Origin: Bifidobacterium callitrichidarum
GTDB taxonomy: Bacteria; Actinomycetota; Actinomycetes; Actinomycetales; Bifidobacteriaceae
Assembly: GCF_003129905.1 (NCBI RefSeq)
Contig: NZ_QFFM01000022.1
Span: 1 to 53,500 of the forward strand
Direction: 5' to 3'
DNA length: 53,500 bases
The notes below the pieces were generated by a model that saw only the letters and a list, made by a program, of their open reading frames with translations, searched no databases and was not told the DNA's origin. A program made the position numbers and the translations under genes. Each line of letters begins with the position of its first letter. Position 1 is the stretch's first letter. Shown here one piece after another: positions 7,706 through 16,052 of this stretch.

Positions 7706-9173
7706 TCTCGAAACCATTGACCGCGTAATCGCGGAAGGCCCGTACGAGCCCACCTGGGAATCCCTGTCCAAGGTGCGGGTGCCAGGCTGGTTCCCGGACG
7801 CCAAATTCGGCATCTTCACCCACTGGGGCCTGTACACCGTGCCCGAATTCCGCAACGAATGGTATTCGCGCAACATGTACATCGAGGGCTATCCGGAATT
7901 CGACCATCACCGCGAGACCTTCGGCCCGCAGTCCGAGTTCGGCTACAAGGACTTCATCCCGATGTTCACCGCGTCCGGATTCGACGCCGACGAATGGCTC
8001 GACCTGTTCGCCCGCGCCGGCGCGCGCTACTACTTCCCGGTCTCCGAACACCACGACGGCTACCAGATGTACGCCAGCGAGATCTCGCACTGGAACACCG
8101 TCGAGACCGGCCCCCACCGCGACATCATCGGCGAACTGCGCGAGGCCACGCTGAAGCACGGCCTGCACTTCGCCACCAGCAACCACCGCGCCGAGCATTG
8201 GTGGTTCATGGGCCACGGCCGCGACTTCGACTCCGACGTGCGCGGCGCCGAAGCGGATGCCAAGGGCGGCTTCTACTGGCCCGCCAACCCCGAACCGGAC
8301 AACCAGGACCTGTTCTCCGTGCCCAAGCCGAACGAGGAGTTCCTCGACGACTGGCTGCTGCGCGTGTGCGAGCTCATCGACAACTACCGTCCGGAGATGC
8401 TGTACTTCGACTGGTGGATCCAGCACAACGCCTTCAAGCCGTACATCAAGCGCCTCGCCGCGTTCTACTACAACCGCGGCGCCGAATGGGGCGTGCCGGT
8501 CATCATCTGCTACAAGGACGACGGCATGGCCTGGGGCGCCGGCCTGTTCGACGTGGAGCGCGGCGGCCTGTCCACCGCCACCCCGTACGTGTGGCAGACG
8601 GACACCGCCATCGCCCGCAACTCGTGGTGCTACACGAACTCGCTCGACTACAAGAACCTCGCCGAACTCATCGTGACCCTCGTGGATACCGTGAGCAAGA
8701 ACGGCAATCTGCTGCTCAACGTGGGTCCGCGCGCCGACGGCTCCATCGCCCCGCACGACCGCGACCTGCTCGAATCCATCGGACGCTGGATGGACGCCAA
8801 CGGCGAGGGCATCTACGGCACACGCCCGTGGAGGCTCGCCGAGGAAGGCCCCACGCACGCCGCCGACGGGTCGTTTGCCGACCAGACCGCCCTCGAATAC
8901 ACGGCCGCCGACTGGCGATTCACCGCCAAGGACGGCAGTGTATACGCCTTCTGCCTCAACCCGGCCGGAGCATCCGCGCTCACCAGCGCCACGTTCGCCG
9001 CCTACCACGACGGCATCCGCGCGCCGTTCCACGGCATCATCGCTGGCGTCGAACAGCTGGGCGCCGGGCCGGTGGCCTGGGAGCGCACCGCCGACGGGCT
9101 CGTCATCACGCCGGCCGAGCGGCCCGGAACCGAGGCGAACGTGCCAATCGGATTCAAGATCACCATCGCGTAA
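7698..9173 (+). CDS. GH29 alpha-L-fucosidase, intracellular
   Basis: 491 aa without signal peptide. The family core is clear: WFPDAKFGIFTHWGLYTVPE near residues 31-50, the SEHHDGYQMY block at 116-125 and the nucleophile region PEMLYFDWW with predicted catalytic Asp238. The family-typical NGNLLLNVGPRADGSI segment and a C-terminal beta-sandwich follow. GH29 enzymes remove alpha-linked fucose with retention. In this neighbourhood the natural target would be the alpha-1,2-fucosyl-galactose cap of xyloglucan; host glycans or milk oligosaccharides are the alternative, but no other gene here supports them. The gene overlaps the esterase and is followed after 53 nt by GH3, so esterase, GH29 and GH3 form one operon. 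Confidence 0.92.
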   Translation: MIDLETIDRVIAEGPYEPTWESLSKVRVPGWFPDAKFGIFTHWGLYTVPEFRNEWYSRNMYIEGYPEFDHHRETFGPQSEFGYKDFIPMFTASGFDADEWLDLFARAGARYYFPVSEHHDGYQMYASEISHWNTVETGPHRDIIGELREATLKHGLHFATSNHRAEHWWFMGHGRDFDSDVRGAEADAKGGFYWPANPEPDNQDLFSVPKPNEEFLDDWLLRVCELIDNYRPEMLYFDWWIQHNAFKPYIKRLAAFYYNRGAEWGVPVIICYKDDGMAWGAGLFDVERGGLSTATPYVWQTDTAIARNSWCYTNSLDYKNLAELIVTLVDTVSKNGNLLLNVGPRADGSIAPHDRDLLESIGRWMDANGEGIYGTRPWRLAEEGPTHAADGSFADQTALEYTAADWRFTAKDGSVYAFCLNPAGASALTSATFAAYHDGIRAPFHGIIAGVEQLGAGPVAWERTADGLVITPAERPGTEANVPIGFKITIA

Positions 9174-9226
9174 GTCATGAACGGGCGCGCGCCGCAGCGT
9201 GCCGCGAACCGAAGAAGGGAACACAC

Positions 9227-11452
9227 ATGACCACCATCACCGAAGCCAACAAGACCAAGGCGCGCGCCCTGCTCGCCGAGCTCACGCTGGACGAGAAGAT
9301 CGACATGATCCACGCCGCCGGCCTCTTCCGCACCGAAGGCGTGCCGCGCCTAGGCATCCCACCGTTCAAGATGGACGACGGTCCGATGGGCCCGCGCGAG
9401 GAGCTGCACAACGACAACTGGGCACCGCTGTACAACACCCGCGACCGCGTGACCTACCTGCCCTCCGGCTCCGCCGTGGCCTCCACCTGGAACCGCGACC
9501 TGGCGCATGCCGCCGGCCAGGTGCTCGGCGCCGAAGCCCGCGGCCGCGGCAAGGACGTGATCTTGGGCCCCTCCATCAACATCAAGCGCAGCCCGCTGTG
9601 CGGCCGCAACTTCGAATACATGAGCGAGGACCCGTACCTGACCGGCGAGCAGGGCGTGGCGTTCATCAAGGGCGTGCAGGAGTCCGACGTTGCCGCCTGC
9701 GCCAAGCATTACGCAGCCAACAGCCAGGAGACCGACCGTCTCGAAGTGGACGAGACCATCAGCGAACGCGCGCTGCGTGAGATCTACCTGCCGGCCTTCG
9801 AGGATGCGGTCAAGCGCGGCGGCGTGCTCTCCCTGATGGGCGCGTACAACCTGGTCAACGGCGAGCAGTGCTGCGAATCGAAGCGCCTGCTCGACGACAT
9901 TCTGCGTGACGAGTGGGGCTTCCGTGGCTTCGTGGTCTCCGATTGGAGCGCCGTCAAGCGCACCGTGGCCAGCGCCCGCGTGGGACTGGACGTGGAGATG
10001 TCCGTGACGCCGAACTTCGACGAATACTACTTCGCCAACCCGTTGCGCAAGGCCGTGGCCGCCGGTGAGGTGAGCGAGACGGACATCGACATCAAGGTGG
10101 AGCGCGTGCTCGCGGTGATGGACGCGCTGCACATGCTGCCCGATTCCGATGGCGATTCCGATGGCAGCCGTCCCGCCCGCAAGGCCGGCTCATACGCCAC
10201 GCTCGCGCACGCGCAGGCCGCTCTCGACGTGGCCCGCGAATCCATCGTGCTGCTCAAGAACGACGCCGACGAATCCGGCCGCACGCTGCTGCCGCTGGAC
10301 GAACACGCCCTGCGCCGCGTGCTGGTGGTGGGCGCCAACGCCGACCGCATCCACTCCAATGGCGGCGGCAGTGCCGTCATCAAGGCGCTGCACGAGGTCA
10401 CGCCGATCCTGGGCCTCAACGGCCAGCTCGGCGGCAACGTGGAGATCGAATACGCGCTCGGCTACGACGCCAAGCAGGTGGTGCAGGACGACTCCTGGCA
10501 GGAGGAAAGCCTGGAGAACTCGGTGGGCTCCGCCTCCGACGACGCCGAACGCGCCGCCCACCTGCGCGAGGAGGCCGTGACGTTGGCCCGCGAGTATGCC
10601 GCGGCCGGCGACCCGGTGATCTTCGTGGGCGGACTCGACCACGAGCACGACCTCGAAGGCCGCGACCGCGAGAACATCGCCCTGCCGTACGGCCAGGACG
10701 AACTCATCTCGGCGCTGTTGGACGCCGCCCCGGACACGATTCTGGTGTTCGTGGCAGGCTCCCCGGTGGCCATGCCGTGGGCCGACCGCGCTCGCGCCAT
10801 CGTCTGGAACTGGTACAACGGCTGCGAATCCGGCACTGCGCTCGCCGAAACACTGCTCGGCCGCGTCAACCCGAGCGGCCACCTGCCTGAGACGTTCCCG
10901 GTCGCCCTGGAGGACAGCCCGGCGCATGCTATCGGCACGTTCGGCCCCGGCCTGCACGTGCGCTACGACGAGGACATCTACGTGGGCTACCGCTACTTCT
11001 CCACCCGCGGCGTGCCGGTGCGCTTCCCGTTCGGCCATGGCCTGGGCTACACCACCTTCACCTACGCCGACCTCGACGTGCGCCGCGTGGACGGCGACGT
11101 GCGCATCGCGTTCACCGTGGAGAATACGGGCGATCGCGCCGGCAAGGCCGTGCCGCAGGTCTACTTCGGCCTCGAGGGCACCGGCGAGGACCGTCCGGCC
11201 AAGGAGCTGCGTGGATTCACCAAGGTCGCGCTGGAGCCGGGCGAGCGCCGTCAGGTGGAACTCGTGCTGCCCGCCGCCAAGGCCCTGCGCTACTGGTCCA
11301 ACGAGGCGGGGGAGTACGCCCTCGCGCCGACCGCCCGTGTGTTTGTGGGCGAGTCCGTGGCCGATATCCGTCTGACCGGTGTGCTGGGTGCGTGCGATGC
11401 CGCTGATGCGGAAGTCACCGAATCGGTGGCGGACGTGGCCATCACCGCCTGA
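9227..11452 (+). CDS. GH3 beta-glucosidase, intracellular
   Basis: 741 aa, starting at the ATG after GAAGAAGGGAACACAC; a longer same-frame reading upstream is only the shadow of GH29. The N-terminal TIM-barrel part carries KMDDGPMGPRE and the KHYAANSQE motif near 160-168. The nucleophile Asp239 is in GFVVSDW. The alpha/beta second domain spans about residues 300-560. The fibronectin-III-like C-terminal domain is visible in FTVENTGDRAGKAVPQVY and the following KELRGF. Probable role: removal of non-reducing glucose from the xyloglucan backbone after xylose removal. Beta-xylosidase activity is possible within GH3, but the genes around it favour glucosidase. A terminator follows at 11476. Confidence 0.92.
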   Translation: MTTITEANKTKARALLAELTLDEKIDMIHAAGLFRTEGVPRLGIPPFKMDDGPMGPREELHNDNWAPLYNTRDRVTYLPSGSAVASTWNRDLAHAAGQVLGAEARGRGKDVILGPSINIKRSPLCGRNFEYMSEDPYLTGEQGVAFIKGVQESDVAACAKHYAANSQETDRLEVDETISERALREIYLPAFEDAVKRGGVLSLMGAYNLVNGEQCCESKRLLDDILRDEWGFRGFVVSDWSAVKRTVASARVGLDVEMSVTPNFDEYYFANPLRKAVAAGEVSETDIDIKVERVLAVMDALHMLPDSDGDSDGSRPARKAGSYATLAHAQAALDVARESIVLLKNDADESGRTLLPLDEHALRRVLVVGANADRIHSNGGGSAVIKALHEVTPILGLNGQLGGNVEIEYALGYDAKQVVQDDSWQEESLENSVGSASDDAERAAHLREEAVTLAREYAAAGDPVIFVGGLDHEHDLEGRDRENIALPYGQDELISALLDAAPDTILVFVAGSPVAMPWADRARAIVWNWYNGCESGTALAETLLGRVNPSGHLPETFPVALEDSPAHAIGTFGPGLHVRYDEDIYVGYRYFSTRGVPVRFPFGHGLGYTTFTYADLDVRRVDGDVRIAFTVENTGDRAGKAVPQVYFGLEGTGEDRPAKELRGFTKVALEPGERRQVELVLPAAKALRYWSNEAGEYALAPTARVFVGESVADIRLTGVLGACDAADAEVTESVADVAITA

Positions 11453-11475
11453 CCTTGCGCCGTTGACTGCCGCGT

Positions 11476-11520
11476 AGGCCTGCTGTGGAATCGCGAAACC
11501 GATTCCGCGGCAGGCCTTTT
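11476..11520 (+). terminator. Rho-independent terminator after GH3
   Basis: Stem 11476-11493 paired with 11500-11517 (AGGCCTGC...GGAATCG), loop CGAAAC, then Ts. The T-tract is the start of the 8-bp target site duplicated by the adjacent MITE, so the MITE inserted directly at the end of the terminator. Confidence 0.85.
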
Positions 11521-11525
11521 CGTTT

Positions 11526-11741
11526 GGCTCTGTTAAACCAGACATGCCCTTATTCTTGGCTCCCCTTGTCAGGACATTGCCGCAAAGCAAACAGCGGAGC
11601 TGTTTGCAGGCAATGTGCGAGACGACAGTCGAGCCAGCAAAACACGAACGAAGTTCGTCCATAATTACAGGACGAGCTGGCGGCGAAGCCGACTGAGGGG
11701 TAATCCGGTGGAATTCATGTCAATCTTGGTTTAACAGAGCC
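11526..11741. mobile_element. 216-bp MITE with 15-bp TIRs and 8-bp target duplication
   Basis: The terminal inverted repeats GGCTCTGTTAAACCA (11526-11540) and TGGTTTAACAGAGCC (11727-11741) are perfect. The element is flanked on both sides by TTTCGTTT (11518-11525 and 11742-11749), an exact 8-bp direct repeat. No transposase is encoded. The GGCTCT terminus and 8-bp duplication recall ISL3-family elements, but that parentage is inference. The interior (about 11553-11697) is itself a copy of the dispersed palindromic repeat family with a GCGAGACGACAGTCGAGCC module. Confidence 0.85.
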
Positions 11742-11810
11742 TTTCGTTTCCCGGGCGCGAGTGGCGGGATGGCGGGCGATGCGGTGGGGCGGCGAGGTGG
11801 TGGGAAACCG

Positions 11811-11977
11811 TCACTATGTATGCGGCCGAACGAAGGGCTCGCATACATAGTGAGCCTTTTGCCCCGTGAACCGGCGTTATGTATGCGGGTGCATGGTTGG
11901 GCCGCATACATAGTGAGCCTTTTGCTTCATGGGCTGACGTTATGTAGGTGGGGGAAGTGATTGAACCGCATGCATAG
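11811..11977. repeat. Array of three tandem hairpins, core TATGTATGCGG
   Basis: Hairpin 1 pairs 11811-11824 with 11840-11853 (14 bp perfect, TCACTATGTATGCG). Hairpin 2 pairs 11878-11888 with 11902-11912. Hairpin 3 (about 11939-11977) is degenerate. The downstream part GCATACATAGTGAGCC with TTTTGC is repeated about 63 nt apart, so the whole is a decaying tandem duplication of a hairpin unit. No reading frame. Confidence 0.8.
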
Positions 11978-12115
11978 CGCCGATTGATCCCCCGCCGATG
12001 ACGTTGATGGGTGGCGTTTCCCCTTCGCGTGGTCGGTCGCCCCGCCGCGCAGTGCCACGTGCACGGCATCGCCGCCTGACCCGTCCGAAATACACCGCCG
12101 CTGGCGTGTCGGAAC

Positions 12116-12143
12116 TTGTTATTTATAAACTTATAAATAAGAT
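12116..12143 (+). promoter_or_regulatory. Probable promoter of alpha-xylosidase gene
   Basis: TTGTTA (12116-12121), a 16-bp spacer and TAAGAT (12138-12143). Operator copy 3 fills the spacer. The match to consensus is moderate. Confidence 0.5.
12119..12140. promoter_or_regulatory. Operator copy 3 (perfect TTATTTATAA inverted repeat)
   Basis: TTATTTATAA at 12119-12128 and TTATAAATAA at 12131-12140, perfectly symmetric about a 2-nt centre. It lies 44 nt before the GH31 start codon, inside its probable promoter. Confidence 0.85.
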
Positions 12144-12183
12144 TGTTTTCAACAAACGTACTCGCAATGAAGGAGACGCGACA

Positions 12184-14223
12184 ATGAAGTTCCTCAATGG
12201 TGGCTGGCTCGTCAAGGACGGCTTCGACGTCAAGTACGCTGCCAACGTATACACCGCGAACGTCGAGCCGAAGAAGCTCACCCTGTTCTGCCCGTTCGGC
12301 GTGCCGATCCATCACCCCGGCCAGACGCTCGATGGCGGCATCCTGACCATCGAGGTCACCTCCCCGCGCGAGGACATCATCACCACGCGCCTCATCAACT
12401 TCAAGAAGGACCGCAGCCACTGCCCGAAGTTCGCCCTCAACGAGTCCGACCCGGCCGTCGCCATTACCGAGGATGACGAGAAGTGGTCCTTCACTTCCGG
12501 CAAGCTGACCCTGGAGATCGCCAAGGGCGAGTCCATCGACTTCACCTACAAGTACGACGGCAAGGTCATCGCCCATTCCGGCTGGCGCGCCAAGGGCCTC
12601 GTCACCGATCCGGAAGGCCGTCTGCACGTCTCCGAGCAGCTCGACCTCGGCGTGGGCGAGAAGATTTACGGCCTGGGCGAGCGCTTCACCAACTTCGTCA
12701 AGAACGGCCAGACCGTCGACATCTGGAACGAGGACGGCGGCACCGGCACCGAGCAGGCGTACAAGAACATCCCGTTCTACCTGTCCAACAAGGGCTACGG
12801 CCTGTTCGTGGACAACCCCGGCAAGGTGAGCTTCGAGGTCGGCTCCGAGAAGGTCTCCCGCGTGCAGTTCTCCGTGCCCGGCGAGGAGATGAGCTACTCC
12901 GTCATCGGCGGTAAGGATTTGAAGGGCATCCTCAACACCTACACCGACCTGACCGGCAAGCCGCCGCTGGTGCCGGACTGGAGCTACGGCCTGTGGCTGT
13001 CCACCTCCTTCACCACCGACTACGACGAGAAGACCGTCATGGAGTTCGTGGACGGCATGGCCGAGCGCAACATCCCGCTGTCCGTCTTCCACTTCGACTG
13101 CCGCTGGATGAAGGAACTCGAGTGGTGCAACTTCGAGTGGGACGAGACCAAGTTCCCCGATCCGGAAGGCCTGCTCGCCAAACTGCATGAGCGCGGCCTC
13201 AAGGTGTGCGTGTGGATCAACAGCTACATCGGCCAGAAGTCCCCGCTGTTCGAGGAAGGCGCCAAGAAGGGCTACTTCATCAAGAACACCGACGGCTCCG
13301 TCTGGCAGTGGGACAAGTGGCAGGCCGGCATGGCCATCGTCGACTTCACCAACCCCGAGGCCACCAAGTGGTACCAGGACAAGCTCAAGCACCTTGTGGC
13401 CCAGGGCGTCGACTGCTTCAAGACCGACTTCGGCGAGCGCATCCCCACCGAGGGCGTCCAGTACTACGACGGCTCCGACCCCGAGCTCATGCACAACTAC
13501 TACACGTACCTGTACAACAAGGCCGTGTACGACGTGCTCGTGGAGACCAAGGGTGCCGACGAGGCGATTCTGTTCGCCCGCTCCGCCACCGTGGGCGGCC
13601 AGCAGTTCCCGGTCCACTGGGGCGGTGACTGCTCCTCCAACTACCCGTCCATGGCCGAGTCCCTGCGCGCCGGCCTGAGCTTCGGCATGTCCGGCTTCGG
13701 CTACTGGAGCCATGACATCGCCGGCTTCGAGGACAAGCCCACCCCGGACCTGTTCAAGCGCTGGACCCAGTTCGGCCTGCTCTCCTCCCACTCCCGCTAC
13801 CACGGCTCCACCGAGTACAAGGTGCCGTGGCTGTACGGCGACGAGGCCGTGGAGGTCTCCCGCGAGTTCACTGAGCTCAAGCTGCGCCTGAAGCCGTACC
13901 TGGAGGCGATGGCCAAGGAAACCCACGAGACCGGTGTGCCGATGATGCGTGCAATGGTGCTCGAGTTCCCGACCGACCCGGCCTGCGAGGACATCGACAC
14001 CCAGTACATGCTGGGCGACGACCTGCTCGTGGCCCCGGTGTTCTCCGAGGACGGCACCGCGCGCTTCTATGTGCCGGACGCCGGCGGCGACCACGCCGGC
14101 GAGGCCTGGACCAACCTGCTGACCGGCAAGACCTACGAGCCGGGCAAGTGGTACACCGAGCAGTACGACTACCACACCCTGCCCGTGCTGGTCCGTCCCG
14201 GTTCCGACCCGCTCAACGCCTGA
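12184..14223 (+). CDS. GH31 alpha-xylosidase, YicI type
   Basis: 679 aa, starting at the ATG 6 nt after GAAGGAGAC. The nucleophile motif is CFKTDFGERIPTEG with Asp415. The acid/base motif is HWGGDCSSNY with Asp482, followed by MAESLRAGLSFGMSGFGYWS. Both are nearly identical to what I recall of E. coli YicI, a well-studied alpha-xylosidase, so substrate class is more secure than for most GH31 proteins. The N-terminal beta-sandwich covers about residues 1-250, the barrel 260-600 and a C-terminal beta domain the rest. It would release alpha-1,6-xylose from the non-reducing end of xyloglucan oligosaccharides in the cytoplasm. It has its own promoter and operator copy 3 and is followed by repeats, then GH43. 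Confidence 0.93.
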   Translation: MKFLNGGWLVKDGFDVKYAANVYTANVEPKKLTLFCPFGVPIHHPGQTLDGGILTIEVTSPREDIITTRLINFKKDRSHCPKFALNESDPAVAITEDDEKWSFTSGKLTLEIAKGESIDFTYKYDGKVIAHSGWRAKGLVTDPEGRLHVSEQLDLGVGEKIYGLGERFTNFVKNGQTVDIWNEDGGTGTEQAYKNIPFYLSNKGYGLFVDNPGKVSFEVGSEKVSRVQFSVPGEEMSYSVIGGKDLKGILNTYTDLTGKPPLVPDWSYGLWLSTSFTTDYDEKTVMEFVDGMAERNIPLSVFHFDCRWMKELEWCNFEWDETKFPDPEGLLAKLHERGLKVCVWINSYIGQKSPLFEEGAKKGYFIKNTDGSVWQWDKWQAGMAIVDFTNPEATKWYQDKLKHLVAQGVDCFKTDFGERIPTEGVQYYDGSDPELMHNYYTYLYNKAVYDVLVETKGADEAILFARSATVGGQQFPVHWGGDCSSNYPSMAESLRAGLSFGMSGFGYWSHDIAGFEDKPTPDLFKRWTQFGLLSSHSRYHGSTEYKVPWLYGDEAVEVSREFTELKLRLKPYLEAMAKETHETGVPMMRAMVLEFPTDPACEDIDTQYMLGDDLLVAPVFSEDGTARFYVPDAGGDHAGEAWTNLLTGKTYEPGKWYTEQYDYHTLPVLVRPGSDPLNA

Positions 14224-14254
14224 GTGCCCGCGCGAGTACCGCGTATACAAACAT

Positions 14255-14367
14255 GGCTCCCCTCTTTGAGGGGAGCTGTCACCGTAGGTGACTGAAGGGA
14301 GCCGGCTATTTCTGATGATGGACTCCCCTCAGTCGCTTCGCGACAGCTCCCCTCAAAGAGGGGAGCC
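14255..14367. repeat. Dispersed palindromic repeat, head-to-head pair
   Basis: One copy (GGCTCCCCTCTTTGAGGGGAGCTGTCACC...GGTGACTGAAGGGAGCC) is followed by an inverted copy ending CTCCCCTCAAAGAGGGGAGCC. The whole 113-nt unit can fold into one long hairpin. It fills the GH31-GH43 gap and may act as an mRNA stabiliser or partial terminator. Confidence 0.8.
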
Positions 14368-14393
14368 AAAAAACTGTATAAAAGGTTAGAATC

Positions 14394-15926
14394 ATGACTC
14401 TGTTCAACGTTCAGCCGGCCCGCCGCATCGCCTCCGGCTTCCATCCGGACCCCACCATCTGCGAGACACCGCAGGGCACGTACCTGATGGTCAACAGCTC
14501 GTTCGAATACTTCCCCGGACTGCCGGTCTTCGAATCCGAGGACGGCGAACACTGGCATAAGATCGGCGACGCGATGAACCGCCCCGAGCAGTTCCCGTAC
14601 GAGACGATGGACAACAGCCAGGGCATCTACGCACCCACCCTGCGCTGGCACGACGGCACGTACTACCTCATCGTGACCAACGTGAACAAGGGCAACATGA
14701 TTCTCACCACCGAGGATCCGCACGCCGGCTGGTCCGACCCGATTTGGGTGGACGGCTGGCCCGGCATCGACCCGAGCCTGTTCTTCGACGACGACGGCAC
14801 CGCCTACATCTGCGGCAACGAGGGCGGCGAACCGGACGAGAACGGCGAACGCGAACCCGCCGGCATCTACCTGTCGAAGATCGATGTCAACACCGGCACC
14901 GTGCTCACCAAGCGCCAGCGCATCTGCGGCGGTATCACCGGCTCCAATCCGGAAGGTCCGCACATGTACAAGCGCGGCGACACCTATTACCTCATGTGGG
15001 CCGAAGGCGGCACCGAATCCGGGCACATGGAAAACATCGCGCGTGCGTCGAGCCCGGAAGGCCCGTACGAGATGTACCCCGGCAACCCGCTGATCACCAA
15101 CCGCTCCACGCACCTGACGCTGCAGGCCATCGGCCACTGCGACTGCGCGCACTTCGGTGACGATCGCACGCTCATGGTGTTCCACGGCACCCGCAACAAC
15201 GACGAATACCCGGCCCAGGGCTGGATCGGCCGCGAGCCGTACGCCGTCTGGTTCGACTGGAAGGACGGTTGGCCGGAGCTCAAGGACCAGTCGTACGACT
15301 GCGAACTCAACGGCCACGGCGATTCGCTGGAGTCCGACGTCGAATGGATCACCCCCGGCATCGACGCGGATCGGCAGTACGTCGTCTCGTCCGGCCGTGC
15401 CGTCGCGGCATCCACCACCAACAACGTGACCATCGCCGTGCATGCGGCCGCGCAGTCGTTCGACCTGGCCCACGGAGCGCCGATGATCGGCACCCGTCAG
15501 ACCGATCTGCGTTTCGAATTCGGTGCGACGCTGGCCGACGCCCGCACGCTGACCCTCGGCGAGGCGGGCGTCGCCGTGTACGCCAACAGCCGCCACTACC
15601 TGACCATCGCCGTGCGCGCGTCCGACGCCAACGGATTGATCCGGGTCAAGGCCACGGCCCACAATGCCGGACTCGCCACCGTGGTGGGTACGGTGGCCGT
15701 GCCCGCAAGCGCCAAACTGCGCCTGGTCGTGCGCGGTGACGAATCCGGATATGACTTCGCGGTGGCCAACACCAGCGCATTCGCGGGCGGCGAGCAACTG
15801 CTCGGCCACGTGCCCGGCAAACTGCTGAGCTTCACCAACGCGGGCGGATTCACCGGCATCCTGCTCGGCGTCTACGCCCACGGCAGCGGCGAAGCCACCT
15901 TCACCAACGTCCGTTACACGGTGTGA
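14394..15926 (+). CDS. GH43 glycosidase (alpha-L-arabinofuranosidase or beta-xylosidase)
   Basis: 510 aa, no signal peptide. The five-bladed propeller carries the three family carboxylates: general base Asp19 in SGFHPDP, the pKa-tuning Asp126 in GIDPSLFFDDDG and general acid Glu187 in SNPEGPHMY. A C-terminal concanavalin-like beta-sandwich covers about residues 320-510, as in GH43 beta-xylosidases of subfamilies 10-12. The start is supported by AAAAGG shortly upstream. In a xyloglucan setting it would remove arabinofuranose from arabinosylated side chains or free xylose disaccharides. GH43 specificity cannot be fixed by eye, so an arabinoxylan oligosaccharide role is a real alternative. Confidence 0.88.
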   Translation: MTLFNVQPARRIASGFHPDPTICETPQGTYLMVNSSFEYFPGLPVFESEDGEHWHKIGDAMNRPEQFPYETMDNSQGIYAPTLRWHDGTYYLIVTNVNKGNMILTTEDPHAGWSDPIWVDGWPGIDPSLFFDDDGTAYICGNEGGEPDENGEREPAGIYLSKIDVNTGTVLTKRQRICGGITGSNPEGPHMYKRGDTYYLMWAEGGTESGHMENIARASSPEGPYEMYPGNPLITNRSTHLTLQAIGHCDCAHFGDDRTLMVFHGTRNNDEYPAQGWIGREPYAVWFDWKDGWPELKDQSYDCELNGHGDSLESDVEWITPGIDADRQYVVSSGRAVAASTTNNVTIAVHAAAQSFDLAHGAPMIGTRQTDLRFEFGATLADARTLTLGEAGVAVYANSRHYLTIAVRASDANGLIRVKATAHNAGLATVVGTVAVPASAKLRLVVRGDESGYDFAVANTSAFAGGEQLLGHVPGKLLSFTNAGGFTGILLGVYAHGSGEATFTNVRYTV

Positions 15927-15936
15927 TTGTTTTCTT

Positions 15937-15980
15937 GGCTCCCCTTGTCAGGGGAGCTGGCGGCGAAGCCGACTGAGGGT
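15937..15980. repeat. Dispersed palindromic repeat
   Basis: GGCTCCCCTTGTCAGGGGAGCTGGCGGCGAAGC-type copy between GH43 and GH42, the most common single-copy form of the family in this window. Confidence 0.75.
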
Positions 15981-16052
15981 AGTTCTACGAGGCAATACTC
16001 GCAGTCGGACAAGTTTTCTATTGATTCGGCATCATTGCGCAAGGAGCAAGGC

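Noticed and set aside
7859..9226. Upstream extension of the GH3 frame through GH29
   Set aside because: The Arg/Pro-rich translation is the off-frame reading of GH29; the GH3 family N-terminus and RBS sit at 9227.
11731..14250. Very long minus-strand open frame (over 800 codons) opposite the alpha-xylosidase
   Set aside because: It is the antisense shadow of a high-GC gene: low-complexity Val/Gly/His/Leu-rich translation, no RBS, and it runs through the hairpin array and operator.
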